From: Elusimicrobia bacterium CG1_02_56_21
GTDB lineage: Bacteria; Elusimicrobiota; Elusimicrobia; Elusimicrobiales; UBA9959
Assembly (NCBI GenBank): GCA_001871115.1
Contig: MNUR01000056.1
Location: 1 to 41,095, forward strand
Length of the DNA: 41,095 bases
Direction of reading: 5' to 3'
Shown here: in pieces, positions 25,219 to 31,625 of the stretch
Layout: each line of letters opens with the position of its first letter
How positions within the stretch are numbered: the stretch's first letter is position 1
Notes under the pieces: generated by a model
Told to the model about the DNA's origin: nothing
The model's input: only the letters and a program-made list of their open reading frames with translations
Databases searched by the model: none
Program-made: the position numbers and the translations under genes

Positions 25219-26634
25219 ATGTCTCTCAGTGAAGAAGAATTAACTAAAATAGTGGCCGAGGTCGTCAGGAACCTCGCGCCGCAGGCCGAAGCCGCCGCGG
25301 CCGCCTCCCCGGGCGGGCCGGTGTTCGACACCGTCAACGAGGCCGTGGCCGCCGCGAAGAAGGCGCAGCCCGGCTTCCAGGACCTGGGCCTGGCGGCGCG
25401 CGAAAAAATAATCGCCGCCATACGGGAAGTTTCCCGCGGCAATGCCAGGCGCTGGGCGGAAATGGCCGTAGCCGAGACCGGCATGGGCCGCGTAGAAGAC
25501 AAGGTCGTCAAGAACCTGGTCTGTATCGACGGGACCCCCGGGGTGGAAGACCTGCGCGCCGTGTCCTATACCGGAGATAAAGGCCTGACGCTCGTGGAGT
25601 ACGCGCCTTTCGGGGTAGTGGCGGCGATCACCCCCTCGACTAATGCCGTGGCCACCATAATCAGCAATGCCATAGGGATTTTAGCCGCCGGCAATTCAGT
25701 GGTCTTCTCGCCGCACCCGGCCGCCAAGGGCTGCGTGGCCGACGCCGTGCGGTTGCTCGATAAAGCGATAGTCGCCGCCGGGGGCCCCGCCAATTTGGTC
25801 TGCACCATGGGCAAGCCAACGCAGGAAGTGACCAAACAGCTTTTGTCCCACCCGGACACCAATATGAACATCGTGACCGGCGGCCCGGCCATAGTTAAGG
25901 TCGCCATGACCTCGGGCAAGCCCTGCAAGACCATAGCCGCCGGCCCCGGCAACCCGCCCGTGGTGGTGGACGAGACCGCCGTCTTCCCGGACTGCGCCAG
26001 GGAAATAATTTTCGGCTGCGGCTTTGATAATAATGTGCTTTGCATAGCGGAGAAGGAAGTTATAGTCGTAGAGGCGGCCCGCGCGCGCTTCCTGGAAGCC
26101 ATGCGCTCCGATCCGCGCGCTTACGAGCTCAGCCGCGCCCAGATGGACCAGCTTTCAAAACTGGCCATCCTGGAGCCGGGCCGGGAGCCCAAGGTGAACC
26201 GCGACTTTATCGGCAAGAACCCGTCGGTAATAGCCAGGTCCATCGGCTTGAACCTTTCCGACGACATCCGCGTGCTCTGGGCGGAAGTGCCCAACGACCA
26301 TCCCTTCGTGGTGAGCGAGCAGCTGATGCCGGTGCTGCCGGTCACTTTCTGCAGGGACATAGATTCGGCTATAGAGCTGGCGCGCTTCGCGGAAGGGGAA
26401 AACCACCATTCGGCGGGCCTGTATTCCACGAATGTGAAGAACATGACCAGGATGGGACGCCGTATGGCCTGCTCCATATTCGTAAAGAACGGCTGCACCC
26501 TGAACGGTCTTGGAATGGGAGAAGGCTACGCCTCCATGTCCATCGGCACGCCTACCGGCGACGGGATAACCAAGACCAGTCATTTCGTGCGGCCTCTTCA
26601 ATGCAGCGTAGTCGGAGACCTCAGGATAGCGTAA
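25219..26634 (+). CDS. CoA-acylating aldehyde dehydrogenase (PduP/EutE type)
   Basis: Oxidises an aldehyde, most likely acetaldehyde from DeoC, to acyl-CoA with NAD+ and CoA. 471 residues. Residues 1-20 (MSLSEEELTKIVAEVVRNLA) form an encapsulation peptide, followed by an alanine/proline linker to about residue 34. The domain contains TPSTNAVATIISNAIGILAAGNSVVFSPHP, the nucleotide-binding region, and the catalytic cysteine Cys275 in GCGFDNNVLCIAEKEVIVVE. The C-terminal part has GLGMGEGYASMSIGTPTGDG, typical of EutE/PduP. It is downstream of BMC-P1 and followed by a repeat arm. Confidence 0.94.
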   Translation: MSLSEEELTKIVAEVVRNLAPQAEAAAAASPGGPVFDTVNEAVAAAKKAQPGFQDLGLAAREKIIAAIREVSRGNARRWAEMAVAETGMGRVEDKVVKNLVCIDGTPGVEDLRAVSYTGDKGLTLVEYAPFGVVAAITPSTNAVATIISNAIGILAAGNSVVFSPHPAAKGCVADAVRLLDKAIVAAGGPANLVCTMGKPTQEVTKQLLSHPDTNMNIVTGGPAIVKVAMTSGKPCKTIAAGPGNPPVVVDETAVFPDCAREIIFGCGFDNNVLCIAEKEVIVVEAARARFLEAMRSDPRAYELSRAQMDQLSKLAILEPGREPKVNRDFIGKNPSVIARSIGLNLSDDIRVLWAEVPNDHPFVVSEQLMPVLPVTFCRDIDSAIELARFAEGENHHSAGLYSTNVKNMTRMGRRMACSIFVKNGCTLNGLGMGEGYASMSIGTPTGDGITKTSHFVRPLQCSVVGDLRIA

Positions 26635-26640
26635 AAAACA

Positions 26641-26674
26641 ATCGAGGATCGGGAATCGAAAATCGAAAATCGGA
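26641..26674. repeat. 7-bp-period repeat arm (aldehyde dehydrogenase / BMC-T spacer)
   Basis: Degenerate heptamers on the plus strand, ATCGAGG ATCGGGA followed by ATCGAAAATCGAAAATCGG. Only the left-type arm is present; no complementary arm occurs before the next gene. It belongs to the same family as 24794-24892, 27704-27740, 28088-28125 and 29428-29509. Confidence 0.75.
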
Positions 26675-26697
26675 ACAGCGGGATCACAGGAGAATTT

Positions 26698-27246
26698 ATG
26701 CAGGCAAATATAGCGCTGGGACTTGTTGAAACTTCGTCGATAGCCAGGGGGATAGAAACCCTGGACGCAATGTGCAAAGCCGCCGGAGTAAAGCCGGAAG
26801 TGCACCAGGCTATTTCCAAAGGGAAATATATCATAGTCATTTCCGGCCCGCTGGGCGAGGTTGAGTCCTCGCTGGCCAAAGGCGTGGAGATAGGGGGAGA
26901 CGCCGTCATAGCGCACCATATTATCCGCAACGTTCACTCCGGCGCGCTGGCCGCCCTGAATAAAAAGGTTAAGGCGGTTAAAATAGAGGCCGTGGGCATC
27001 GTGGAAACAAAAGAAGCGCTGCCCGCGCTTTTCGCCGCGGACGCCGCGGCCAAAGCCGCTTTCGTGCATGTTTCGGAAGTGAACACCGGCAAAGGCATAG
27101 GCGGCAAGGGCTACTTTACGGTTACCGGAGAGCCGGGCGCGGTGCGCACCGCGGTAACCGCCGGCGTAAAGGCCGTCGGAGAGGACGCCGTCGTCAGCCG
27201 TATAGTGATCCCCAACGCGCACGAGCATATCGGCGCGGCGATATAG
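26698..27246 (+). CDS. BMC-T shell protein 2 (no cluster cysteine)
   Basis: 182 residues with two BMC domains: domain 1 ALGLVETSSIARGIETLDAM and domain 2 AVGIVETKEALPALFAADAA. The size and layout are close to the PduT-like protein at 21673-22221, but the pore loop reads AISKGKY where the other has SICPGKY, so the cluster-binding cysteine is absent and the pore should be a metabolite channel or structural. The C-terminus is SRIVIPNAHEHIG. AGGAG lies upstream of the ATG. Confidence 0.9.
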   Translation: MQANIALGLVETSSIARGIETLDAMCKAAGVKPEVHQAISKGKYIIVISGPLGEVESSLAKGVEIGGDAVIAHHIIRNVHSGALAALNKKVKAVKIEAVGIVETKEALPALFAADAAAKAAFVHVSEVNTGKGIGGKGYFTVTGEPGAVRTAVTAGVKAVGEDAVVSRIVIPNAHEHIGAAI

Positions 27247-27255
27247 GAGCTTTTT

Positions 27256-27702
27256 ATGAGACTTGTAATTGGAGCGGACCACGCGGGTTTTGAAGCCAAG
27301 GAAAAACTAAAAAAGTTCCTTCAGGGCCTGGGGCACGAGGTTTCGGATTTCGGCTGCTACTCTACGGACCCGGTGGATTTTCCCGACGTAGCCCTGCTGG
27401 TGGGGGAAGCGGTGCGGAAGAAAGAATTTGACAGGGCCGTCCTGGTGGACGGCTTTAACGGGGCCATGCCGTTAGCCGCCAATAAGCTGGCCGGGATACG
27501 GGCCGTGGCCGCTTACGATATTATTTCGGCGCGTTTCGCCGCGGCGCATGAGGACTGCAATGTGCTCTGCCTCGGAGGCAAGACGCACGGAGAGCTGGCC
27601 CTGCAGGAAATGCTTAAGGTCTGGCTGAACACCCCTTTTGAGGGTGGCAAGTACCAGAAGCGCCTGGATAAAATAACCGCGATAGAGCAGCGCTGCTGTT
27701 AG
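27256..27702 (+). CDS. RpiB/LacAB-family sugar-phosphate isomerase with altered active site
   Basis: 148 residues of the RpiB fold: IGADHAGFEAKEKLK (Asp8-His9), DFPDVALLVGEAVRKKEFD, HEDCNVLCLGGKTHG, and FEGGKYQKRLDKI near the end. In E. coli RpiB the catalytic loop is C-G-T-G-I-G-M-S-I-A-A-N-K. Here it reads DGFNGAMPLAANK, with Asp65 at the catalytic Cys place and the glycine pattern changed. His98 (AHEDCN) is retained. Because of these changes ordinary ribose-5-phosphate isomerase activity is uncertain. RpiB-like proteins are recurrent in sugar-phosphate-utilising microcompartments. No N-terminal encapsulation peptide is seen. Confidence 0.85.
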   Translation: MRLVIGADHAGFEAKEKLKKFLQGLGHEVSDFGCYSTDPVDFPDVALLVGEAVRKKEFDRAVLVDGFNGAMPLAANKLAGIRAVAAYDIISARFAAAHEDCNVLCLGGKTHGELALQEMLKVWLNTPFEGGKYQKRLDKITAIEQRCC

Positions 27703-27703
27703 G

Positions 27704-27740
27704 AAATCGATAATCGGGGATAGAAAATCGAGAATCAGGG
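27704..27740. repeat. 7-bp-period repeat arm before BMC-P2
   Basis: Degenerate heptamers AATCGATAATCGGGGATAG followed by AAAATCGAGAATCAGGG. AAAATCGAGAATC is exactly complementary (13 bp) to GATTCTCGATTTT in the arm at 28088-28125, on the far side of the intervening BMC-P gene. Confidence 0.75.
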
Positions 27741-27773
27741 AAAACGGAAAGAGCAGTATTTTATAGAGAGTTT

Positions 27774-28073
27774 ATGAAACAGGCAAAGGTCATTGGAAGG
27801 GTTTTTTGCTCGCAGCAGTGCTGCGGCATGGAAAGCAAGACCCTGCTTCTGATACAGCCTCTTGACTGGGAAACCGACAAGCCGGCGGGAGAGCCTCTCG
27901 TGGCGGCGGACACCGTGGGCGCCGGTTCCGGGGAAACCGTTTTTTTCGTGGCTTCGCGCGAGGCCATCCTGGCCTTTGAGGGCTGGGAGGGAGAAACCGC
28001 CGTTAACGCGCCCCCTCCCCCGGTAGACGCGGCGATAGTCGGCATCATAGACGGCAAGACCATAAAGGTTTGA
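27774..28073 (+). CDS. BMC-P (EutN/CcmL) vertex protein 2
   Basis: 99 residues. MKQAKVIGRVFCSQQCCGME and SKTLLLIQPLDWETDKPAGE follow the EutN/CcmL pattern, with VAADTVGAGSGETVFFVASR in the central strand and a proline-run APPPPVDAAIVGIID before the last strand. Three cysteines (CSQQCC) near the first loop are unusual for the family. The gene is bracketed by two mutually complementary repeat arms. Confidence 0.9.
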   Translation: MKQAKVIGRVFCSQQCCGMESKTLLLIQPLDWETDKPAGEPLVAADTVGAGSGETVFFVASREAILAFEGWEGETAVNAPPPPVDAAIVGIIDGKTIKV

Positions 28074-28087
28074 AAAAGGTGTTCCGT

Positions 28088-28125
28088 GATTTTCGACTTT
28101 CGACTTTAGATTCTCGATTTTTAAT
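28088..28125. repeat. 7-bp-period repeat arm (inverse type) between BMC-P2 and BMC-P3
   Basis: Pyrimidine-type heptamers GATTTTCGACTTTCGACTTT then AGATTCTCGATTTTTAATT, the inverse of the arm type at 27704-27740. It ends 3 bases before the BMC-P3 start codon, so no Shine-Dalgarno is present for that gene. Confidence 0.75.
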
Positions 28126-28128
28126 TTT

Positions 28129-28416
28129 ATGTTCATAGCTAAAGTTATAGGAAACGTCTGGGCCACCCGCAAGCACCCGGGACTTAAGGGGGCTACAATG
28201 CTGATAGTTAAAGCCATGGACCCCATGGACGGGAATAAGCTGGTCGGACAGGCTACACTCGCCCTCGACGGCAACCAGGGAGCGGGGCCGGGCGACACCG
28301 TGCTTATTGTAGACGAAGGCGGCTCCGCCAGGAAGATTTTGAAGAGTCCTAAAGCGCCGGTGCGCACCGTAATAGCCGGGATAGTGGACAAAGTGCATAT
28401 TACAGGGAAGGAATAA
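28129..28416 (+). CDS. BMC-P (EutN/CcmL) vertex protein 3
   Basis: 95 residues: [20 protein letters not shown] then [20 protein letters not shown], with [20 protein letters not shown] and a final strand [15 protein letters not shown]. It is the family member closest to consensus in its first strand. The region immediately upstream is a repeat arm and offers no Shine-Dalgarno; translation may depend on coupling or on the AT-rich leader. The stop is 2 bases before deoC. Confidence 0.92.
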   Translation: MFIAKVIGNVWATRKHPGLKGATMLIVKAMDPMDGNKLVGQATLALDGNQGAGPGDTVLIVDEGGSARKILKSPKAPVRTVIAGIVDKVHITGKE

Positions 28417-28418
28417 AA

Positions 28419-29426
28419 ATGAACGACGAAGATATAAAGAAAATAGCGGCCGAGGTGGCCAGGATCCTTAGGGAAAAGGGAGCCTCTTTCCCCAGGCAGA
28501 CCCTCGGAGATTCGGTTTCTACAGGGTCCTCCGGCAAGGTTTTTCAAAGCCCGCTGGTAAAGCCCGCAGGCAGCTATGGAATACATAGCGCGCCCGCCGC
28601 GGCCCCGGCCAAGCAGTGTTCCGGCCAGGGCGATTGCCGCCTGGAAGAGAACACCTGCAGTTCCTCCTGCCAGAGCTGCAACCCTCTTACTAATTACACT
28701 GCCCAGCAGGTTAAGGCCAGCGTGGACCGCGTCAGCTTCTGCAATCCCAACGAGGCCAGCAATTCTATAGCCGGTATGATAGACCATACCCTGCTTAAGG
28801 CTAACGCCACCCAGGAAGAGATAGGCAAACTCTGCGAGGAAGCCCGCAAGTACCGTTTTGCCTCCGTCTGCGTGAATCCCGGTTATGTGGCCATGTCCGC
28901 CCGCCTGCTGCGCGGCTCCTCCGTCAAGGTCTGCACCGTTATCGGTTTTCCGCTGGGTTCCACCACGCCTACGGTAAAGGCGATAGAAGCCCGTGACGCA
29001 ATAGCCAACGGGGCGGACGAGATTGACATGGTGATAAATATAGGCGCGCTTAAATCCGGCAATGACCAACTGGTGCAGGACGATATAAAAGCCGTGAGGG
29101 AAGCCACCCGCGGCAAATGCCTCAAAGTGATACTTGAGACTTCCTACCTTACCAAGGACGAGAAGCTGCGCGCCTGCAGGATGGCCAAGGTCGCACAGGC
29201 CGATTTTGTGAAAACCTCCACCGGCTTCGGCTCCGGCGGCGCTACTCCGGAAGACATAGCGCTGATGCGCGAGACGGTAGGCCCCGGGATGGGAGTGAAG
29301 GCTTCCGGCGGCATCAAGAACGCGGAGGCGGCAGCGGCAATGATAAAGGCCGGCGCCAACAGGCTCGGGACCAGCGCCAGCATTGCTATAGTTTCCGGCG
29401 GCGAGGCCGCCAAGGGGCAGTACTAA
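28419..29426 (+). CDS. deoC: Deoxyribose-phosphate aldolase with encapsulation peptide and Cys-rich linker
   Basis: Cleaves 2-deoxyribose-5-phosphate to acetaldehyde and glyceraldehyde-3-phosphate. 335 residues, about 80-110 longer than common DeoC. Residues 1-21 ([20 protein letters not shown]) form an encapsulation peptide nearly matching that of the aldehyde dehydrogenase. A linker of about 95 residues follows, with C67, C73, C80, C84, C87 and C108 (C-x5-C-x6-C-x3-C-x2-C-x20-C). The TIM barrel starts near residue 118 (MIDHTLLK). The catalytic residues are Asp203 in [11 protein letters not shown], Schiff-base Lys265 in [16 protein letters not shown], and Lys294 in GVKASGGIK. It is the signature enzyme of the locus and the source of the aldehyde for the compartment. 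Confidence 0.93.
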   Translation: MNDEDIKKIAAEVARILREKGASFPRQTLGDSVSTGSSGKVFQSPLVKPAGSYGIHSAPAAAPAKQCSGQGDCRLEENTCSSSCQSCNPLTNYTAQQVKASVDRVSFCNPNEASNSIAGMIDHTLLKANATQEEIGKLCEEARKYRFASVCVNPGYVAMSARLLRGSSVKVCTVIGFPLGSTTPTVKAIEARDAIANGADEIDMVINIGALKSGNDQLVQDDIKAVREATRGKCLKVILETSYLTKDEKLRACRMAKVAQADFVKTSTGFGSGGATPEDIALMRETVGPGMGVKASGGIKNAEAAAAMIKAGANRLGTSASIAIVSGGEAAKGQY

Positions 29427-29427
29427 G

Positions 29428-29509
29428 AAATCGAAAATCGAGAATCGAAGATCAGGAATAAATAATATTTTCCGCGATTTTCGACTTTCGACCTTTGATT
29501 TAACGATTA
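29428..29509. repeat. 7-bp-period inverted repeat (deoC / BMC-H2 spacer)
   Basis: The left arm (29428-29456) has AAATCGAAAATCGAGAATCG then AAGATCAGG. The right arm (29474-29509) has GCGATTTTCGACTTTCGACC then TTTGATTTAACGATTA. Pairing is imperfect; the best core is TCGAAAATCG with CGATTTTCGA. The loop is about 17 bases and AT-rich. A Shine-Dalgarno (AAGGAG) for the next gene lies beyond the right arm. Confidence 0.8.
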
Positions 29510-29528
29510 GCAGTATCAAGGAGATAAT

Positions 29529-29825
29529 ATGTCAGAAGCAAAAGAAGCGTTAGGGATGATAGAAACCAAGGGTTTTATAGGCATGATAGAGGCCTCTGAC
29601 GCCATGAGCAAGGCGGCCAGGGTGCGCCTGCTCGGCTATGAAAAGATAGGTTCGGGCTATGTCACCACGCTGTGCTGCGGCGAGGTCGGCGCGGTGCGCG
29701 CGGCTGTAGAAGCCGGCGCGGCGGCTGCCCAGAAGGCCGGTGAGCTGGTAGGGATGCATGTCATTCCCCGTCCTTCCGACGACCTGGATAAATATCTCGC
29801 GAAGATATCCGTAAAAGTCAGCTAA
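29529..29825 (+). CDS. BMC-H shell hexamer protein 2
   Basis: 98 residues. [20 protein letters not shown] starts the BMC domain, the pore loop KIGSG is at residues 39-43, and [20 protein letters not shown] follows. Compared with BMC-H1 it has a five-residue N-terminal extension and a Cys-Cys pair (residues 49-50) at the strand after the pore. The C-terminus is [20 protein letters not shown] is 5-10 bases upstream of the ATG. Confidence 0.93.
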   Translation: MSEAKEALGMIETKGFIGMIEASDAMSKAARVRLLGYEKIGSGYVTTLCCGEVGAVRAAVEAGAAAAQKAGELVGMHVIPRPSDDLDKYLAKISVKVS

Positions 29826-29907
29826 AAACGAATGACGGCCGGGCGCCGGGATTCAGGCCGCTTAACGCGGTCTGTCTCCTTAGGCCGCCCGGAGGCCGGC
29901 TTCTTAT

Positions 29908-30153
29908 ATGCTTACAAAAGGCGCGGTAGAGGACCTTATCATGCAGCACCTGTCCCGGCGCGGGCAGGGAGCAGCCGCGCCTGCGCCCGGGAAAGTTCCG
30001 GAACTCAGAAAAAGAATATTCCTGAGCGACTATGAGCTGAAGCGGAAGTTCGTTCCCGGTTCCAGGTCAATAAAGGTTCCCGCCAATTCTATTATCAGCC
30101 CGCTGGCGCTTGATTGGATAGAATTTAACGGGATACTCCTCATAGAGGATTGA
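29908..30153 (+). CDS. Small BMC-associated protein (putative lumen protein)
   Basis: 81 residues. MLTKGAVEDLIMQHLSRRGQ is a predicted amphipathic helix like an encapsulation peptide, then an Ala/Pro/Gly linker (GAAAPAPGKVPE), then KRIFLSDYELKRKFVPGSRS and IKVPANSIISPLALDWIEFN. The last segment resembles the small domain seen at the N-terminus of EutT-type adenosyltransferases and in other BMC-associated proteins (a V-P-x-x-A-I-x-x-P-L-A-x-D-x-x pattern). No catalytic residues are identifiable. It lies 82 bases after BMC-H2 in a spacer with an inverted repeat (CCGGGCG/CGCCCGG). Function unknown. Confidence 0.6.
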   Translation: MLTKGAVEDLIMQHLSRRGQGAAAPAPGKVPELRKRIFLSDYELKRKFVPGSRSIKVPANSIISPLALDWIEFNGILLIED

Positions 30154-30229
30154 TCACCCGCTATCAGGCGCGCTAATGCGTAATTTTTTGTATAGGCCGC
30201 CGCCAGGCGGACCACAGAGGGGATACAGG

Positions 30230-31615
30230 ATGAATAAATTCGGATCCGTAATTTTGGCTGCCGGTGCGGCGCTGGTCTTTGCCCTGCCTGTGTATCCGCA
30301 ATATGCCGAAATAACGCTGGCGGGAGAAAGCGGTGCGCAGACAGCGGCGCGGCCGCGCGTACAGGCCGGAGTCCTTACCGCCTCGGCCAAACCGGTAGTT
30401 ATCCAGCCTAGTATTCCTTCCCCCGCGGCCCTAAGCGAATCGGAATGGGACTTTTTGAGCAGCAGGGGGGAAGAGAAGGATAAAGATCTGCTTGAACTGC
30501 TGCTTCCCCAGGTTTCGGACTGGATAGCGGTTTCTCCGGCCGGAAAGCATTCAGCGGACGCGCAGCTTCTTAAAGCCGCCCTGCAGCTGAAACTGGGAGA
30601 CTATAAGTCCGGTATCATGAGCCTGATCCGGCATTTTTACGAATATCCGCAGGCTGATTCCTCAGCGGCCGCGAAACAGCTTTTTACGGAGACCGTAGAT
30701 AAAAAGGCCGGTAAAGAAATCAGGCCTGTGCTGTCGGAACTGGCCGCAGCCCATGAAACCGGAGAAACCTCCGTCAGGCTGGCTATGATGCTGCAAAAGG
30801 TCTGCTCTCGCGCGGGAGAGTTCCTCTACGAGCCCGTTCAGGCAGAATACCGGGACTTTTTCAGAAGGTTCCCCGACCGGCCCGGCAACGATATGCTGCG
30901 CCTGGCGCTGGCGGACCTGCACCGCGGCAACCGCGACTATCTGCCCGCAAAAATTGCTTATGAGAAGATGATACAGCTTCATCCGGCAAGCCCGCTGCTC
31001 CCCGTGGCCAAGAGTTCACTGGGGAAAGTCCTGGCCGATAATTTAAAGGAATACGGCAAAGCTATAGAGGTTTACCGGGATATAACGGTTTCCTTCCCGG
31101 GCAATGACCAGGCCTGGGTCGCTTATACCCGCCTGCCCGCCCTCGCCGAAAGAACCAGGCAGTACGAGCTTTCGGTCCGTATCTATGAACAGATAATAGA
31201 ACTTTATCCGGACCGGTCAGAGGCGTATGATTCCTACAATTCCGAGGCGCGGGTTCTGCGTAAAAAACTCGGGAAGTCCGCTGACGCGGTGGAGGTTCTT
31301 ATCAGGCTGGCTGACAGGTATAAAGACCGGAAGGAAAAAGCCCTGAAAGCCCTGCTGCTGGCCGCTGAGATCTACAGGAAGGACCTGAAGGACGCGGCCG
31401 GCGAGGTGAAAATGTATGACAGGATAGCCGGAGACTATCCCTCTGATGCGCAGGCCCCCAAGGCGCTTTACGCGGCCGCTCAAATATATTTTAAACAGAA
31501 GGATACCGAGAAAGCAGGGCTGTACTACAGGAAGCTGCTTACCGGTTACCCGGAAAATCCGCTGTCCGCGAAAGCCCAGAAAAAGCTGGCGGCGATTATT
31601 ACAGGCAAGAATTAA
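30230..31615 (+). CDS. Secreted TPR protein
   Basis: 461 residues from the ATG at 30230. MNKFGSVILAAGAALVFALP is a signal peptide, without a lipobox. TPR-like repeats fill the mature protein: YLPAKIAYEKMIQLHPASPL, YGKAIEVYRDITVSFPGNDQ, YELSVRIYEQIIELYPDRSE, and near the end EKAGLYYRKLLTGYPENPLS. The pattern resembles periplasmic TPR scaffolds of the BamD/CpoB kind. It may form a short operon with the GH84 gene 10 bases downstream. Its link to the BMC locus, 76 bases upstream, is uncertain. Confidence 0.7.
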   Translation: MNKFGSVILAAGAALVFALPVYPQYAEITLAGESGAQTAARPRVQAGVLTASAKPVVIQPSIPSPAALSESEWDFLSSRGEEKDKDLLELLLPQVSDWIAVSPAGKHSADAQLLKAALQLKLGDYKSGIMSLIRHFYEYPQADSSAAAKQLFTETVDKKAGKEIRPVLSELAAAHETGETSVRLAMMLQKVCSRAGEFLYEPVQAEYRDFFRRFPDRPGNDMLRLALADLHRGNRDYLPAKIAYEKMIQLHPASPLLPVAKSSLGKVLADNLKEYGKAIEVYRDITVSFPGNDQAWVAYTRLPALAERTRQYELSVRIYEQIIELYPDRSEAYDSYNSEARVLRKKLGKSADAVEVLIRLADRYKDRKEKALKALLLAAEIYRKDLKDAAGEVKMYDRIAGDYPSDAQAPKALYAAAQIYFKQKDTEKAGLYYRKLLTGYPENPLSAKAQKKLAAIITGKN

Positions 31616-31625
31616 CGGGGATAAT

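Noticed and set aside
24794-29509. ATCGAAA repeats as a CRISPR array
   Set aside because: The units are 7 bp and degenerate, with no unique spacers between them and no cas genes in the window.
27735-29519. 594-codon minus-strand frame opposite BMC-P2, BMC-P3 and deoC
   Set aside because: It runs through three recognised genes and the repeat arms; no domain is visible.
29832-30035. 67-codon frame between BMC-H2 and the small BMC protein
   Set aside because: It overlaps the better-supported 81-residue frame, is arginine-rich and has no domain or ribosome site.
20322-30153. Reading the locus as a standard PDU or EUT operon
   Set aside because: There are no diol dehydratase, ethanolamine ammonia-lyase, B12 or glycyl-radical genes. 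DeoC is the only aldehyde-producing enzyme.
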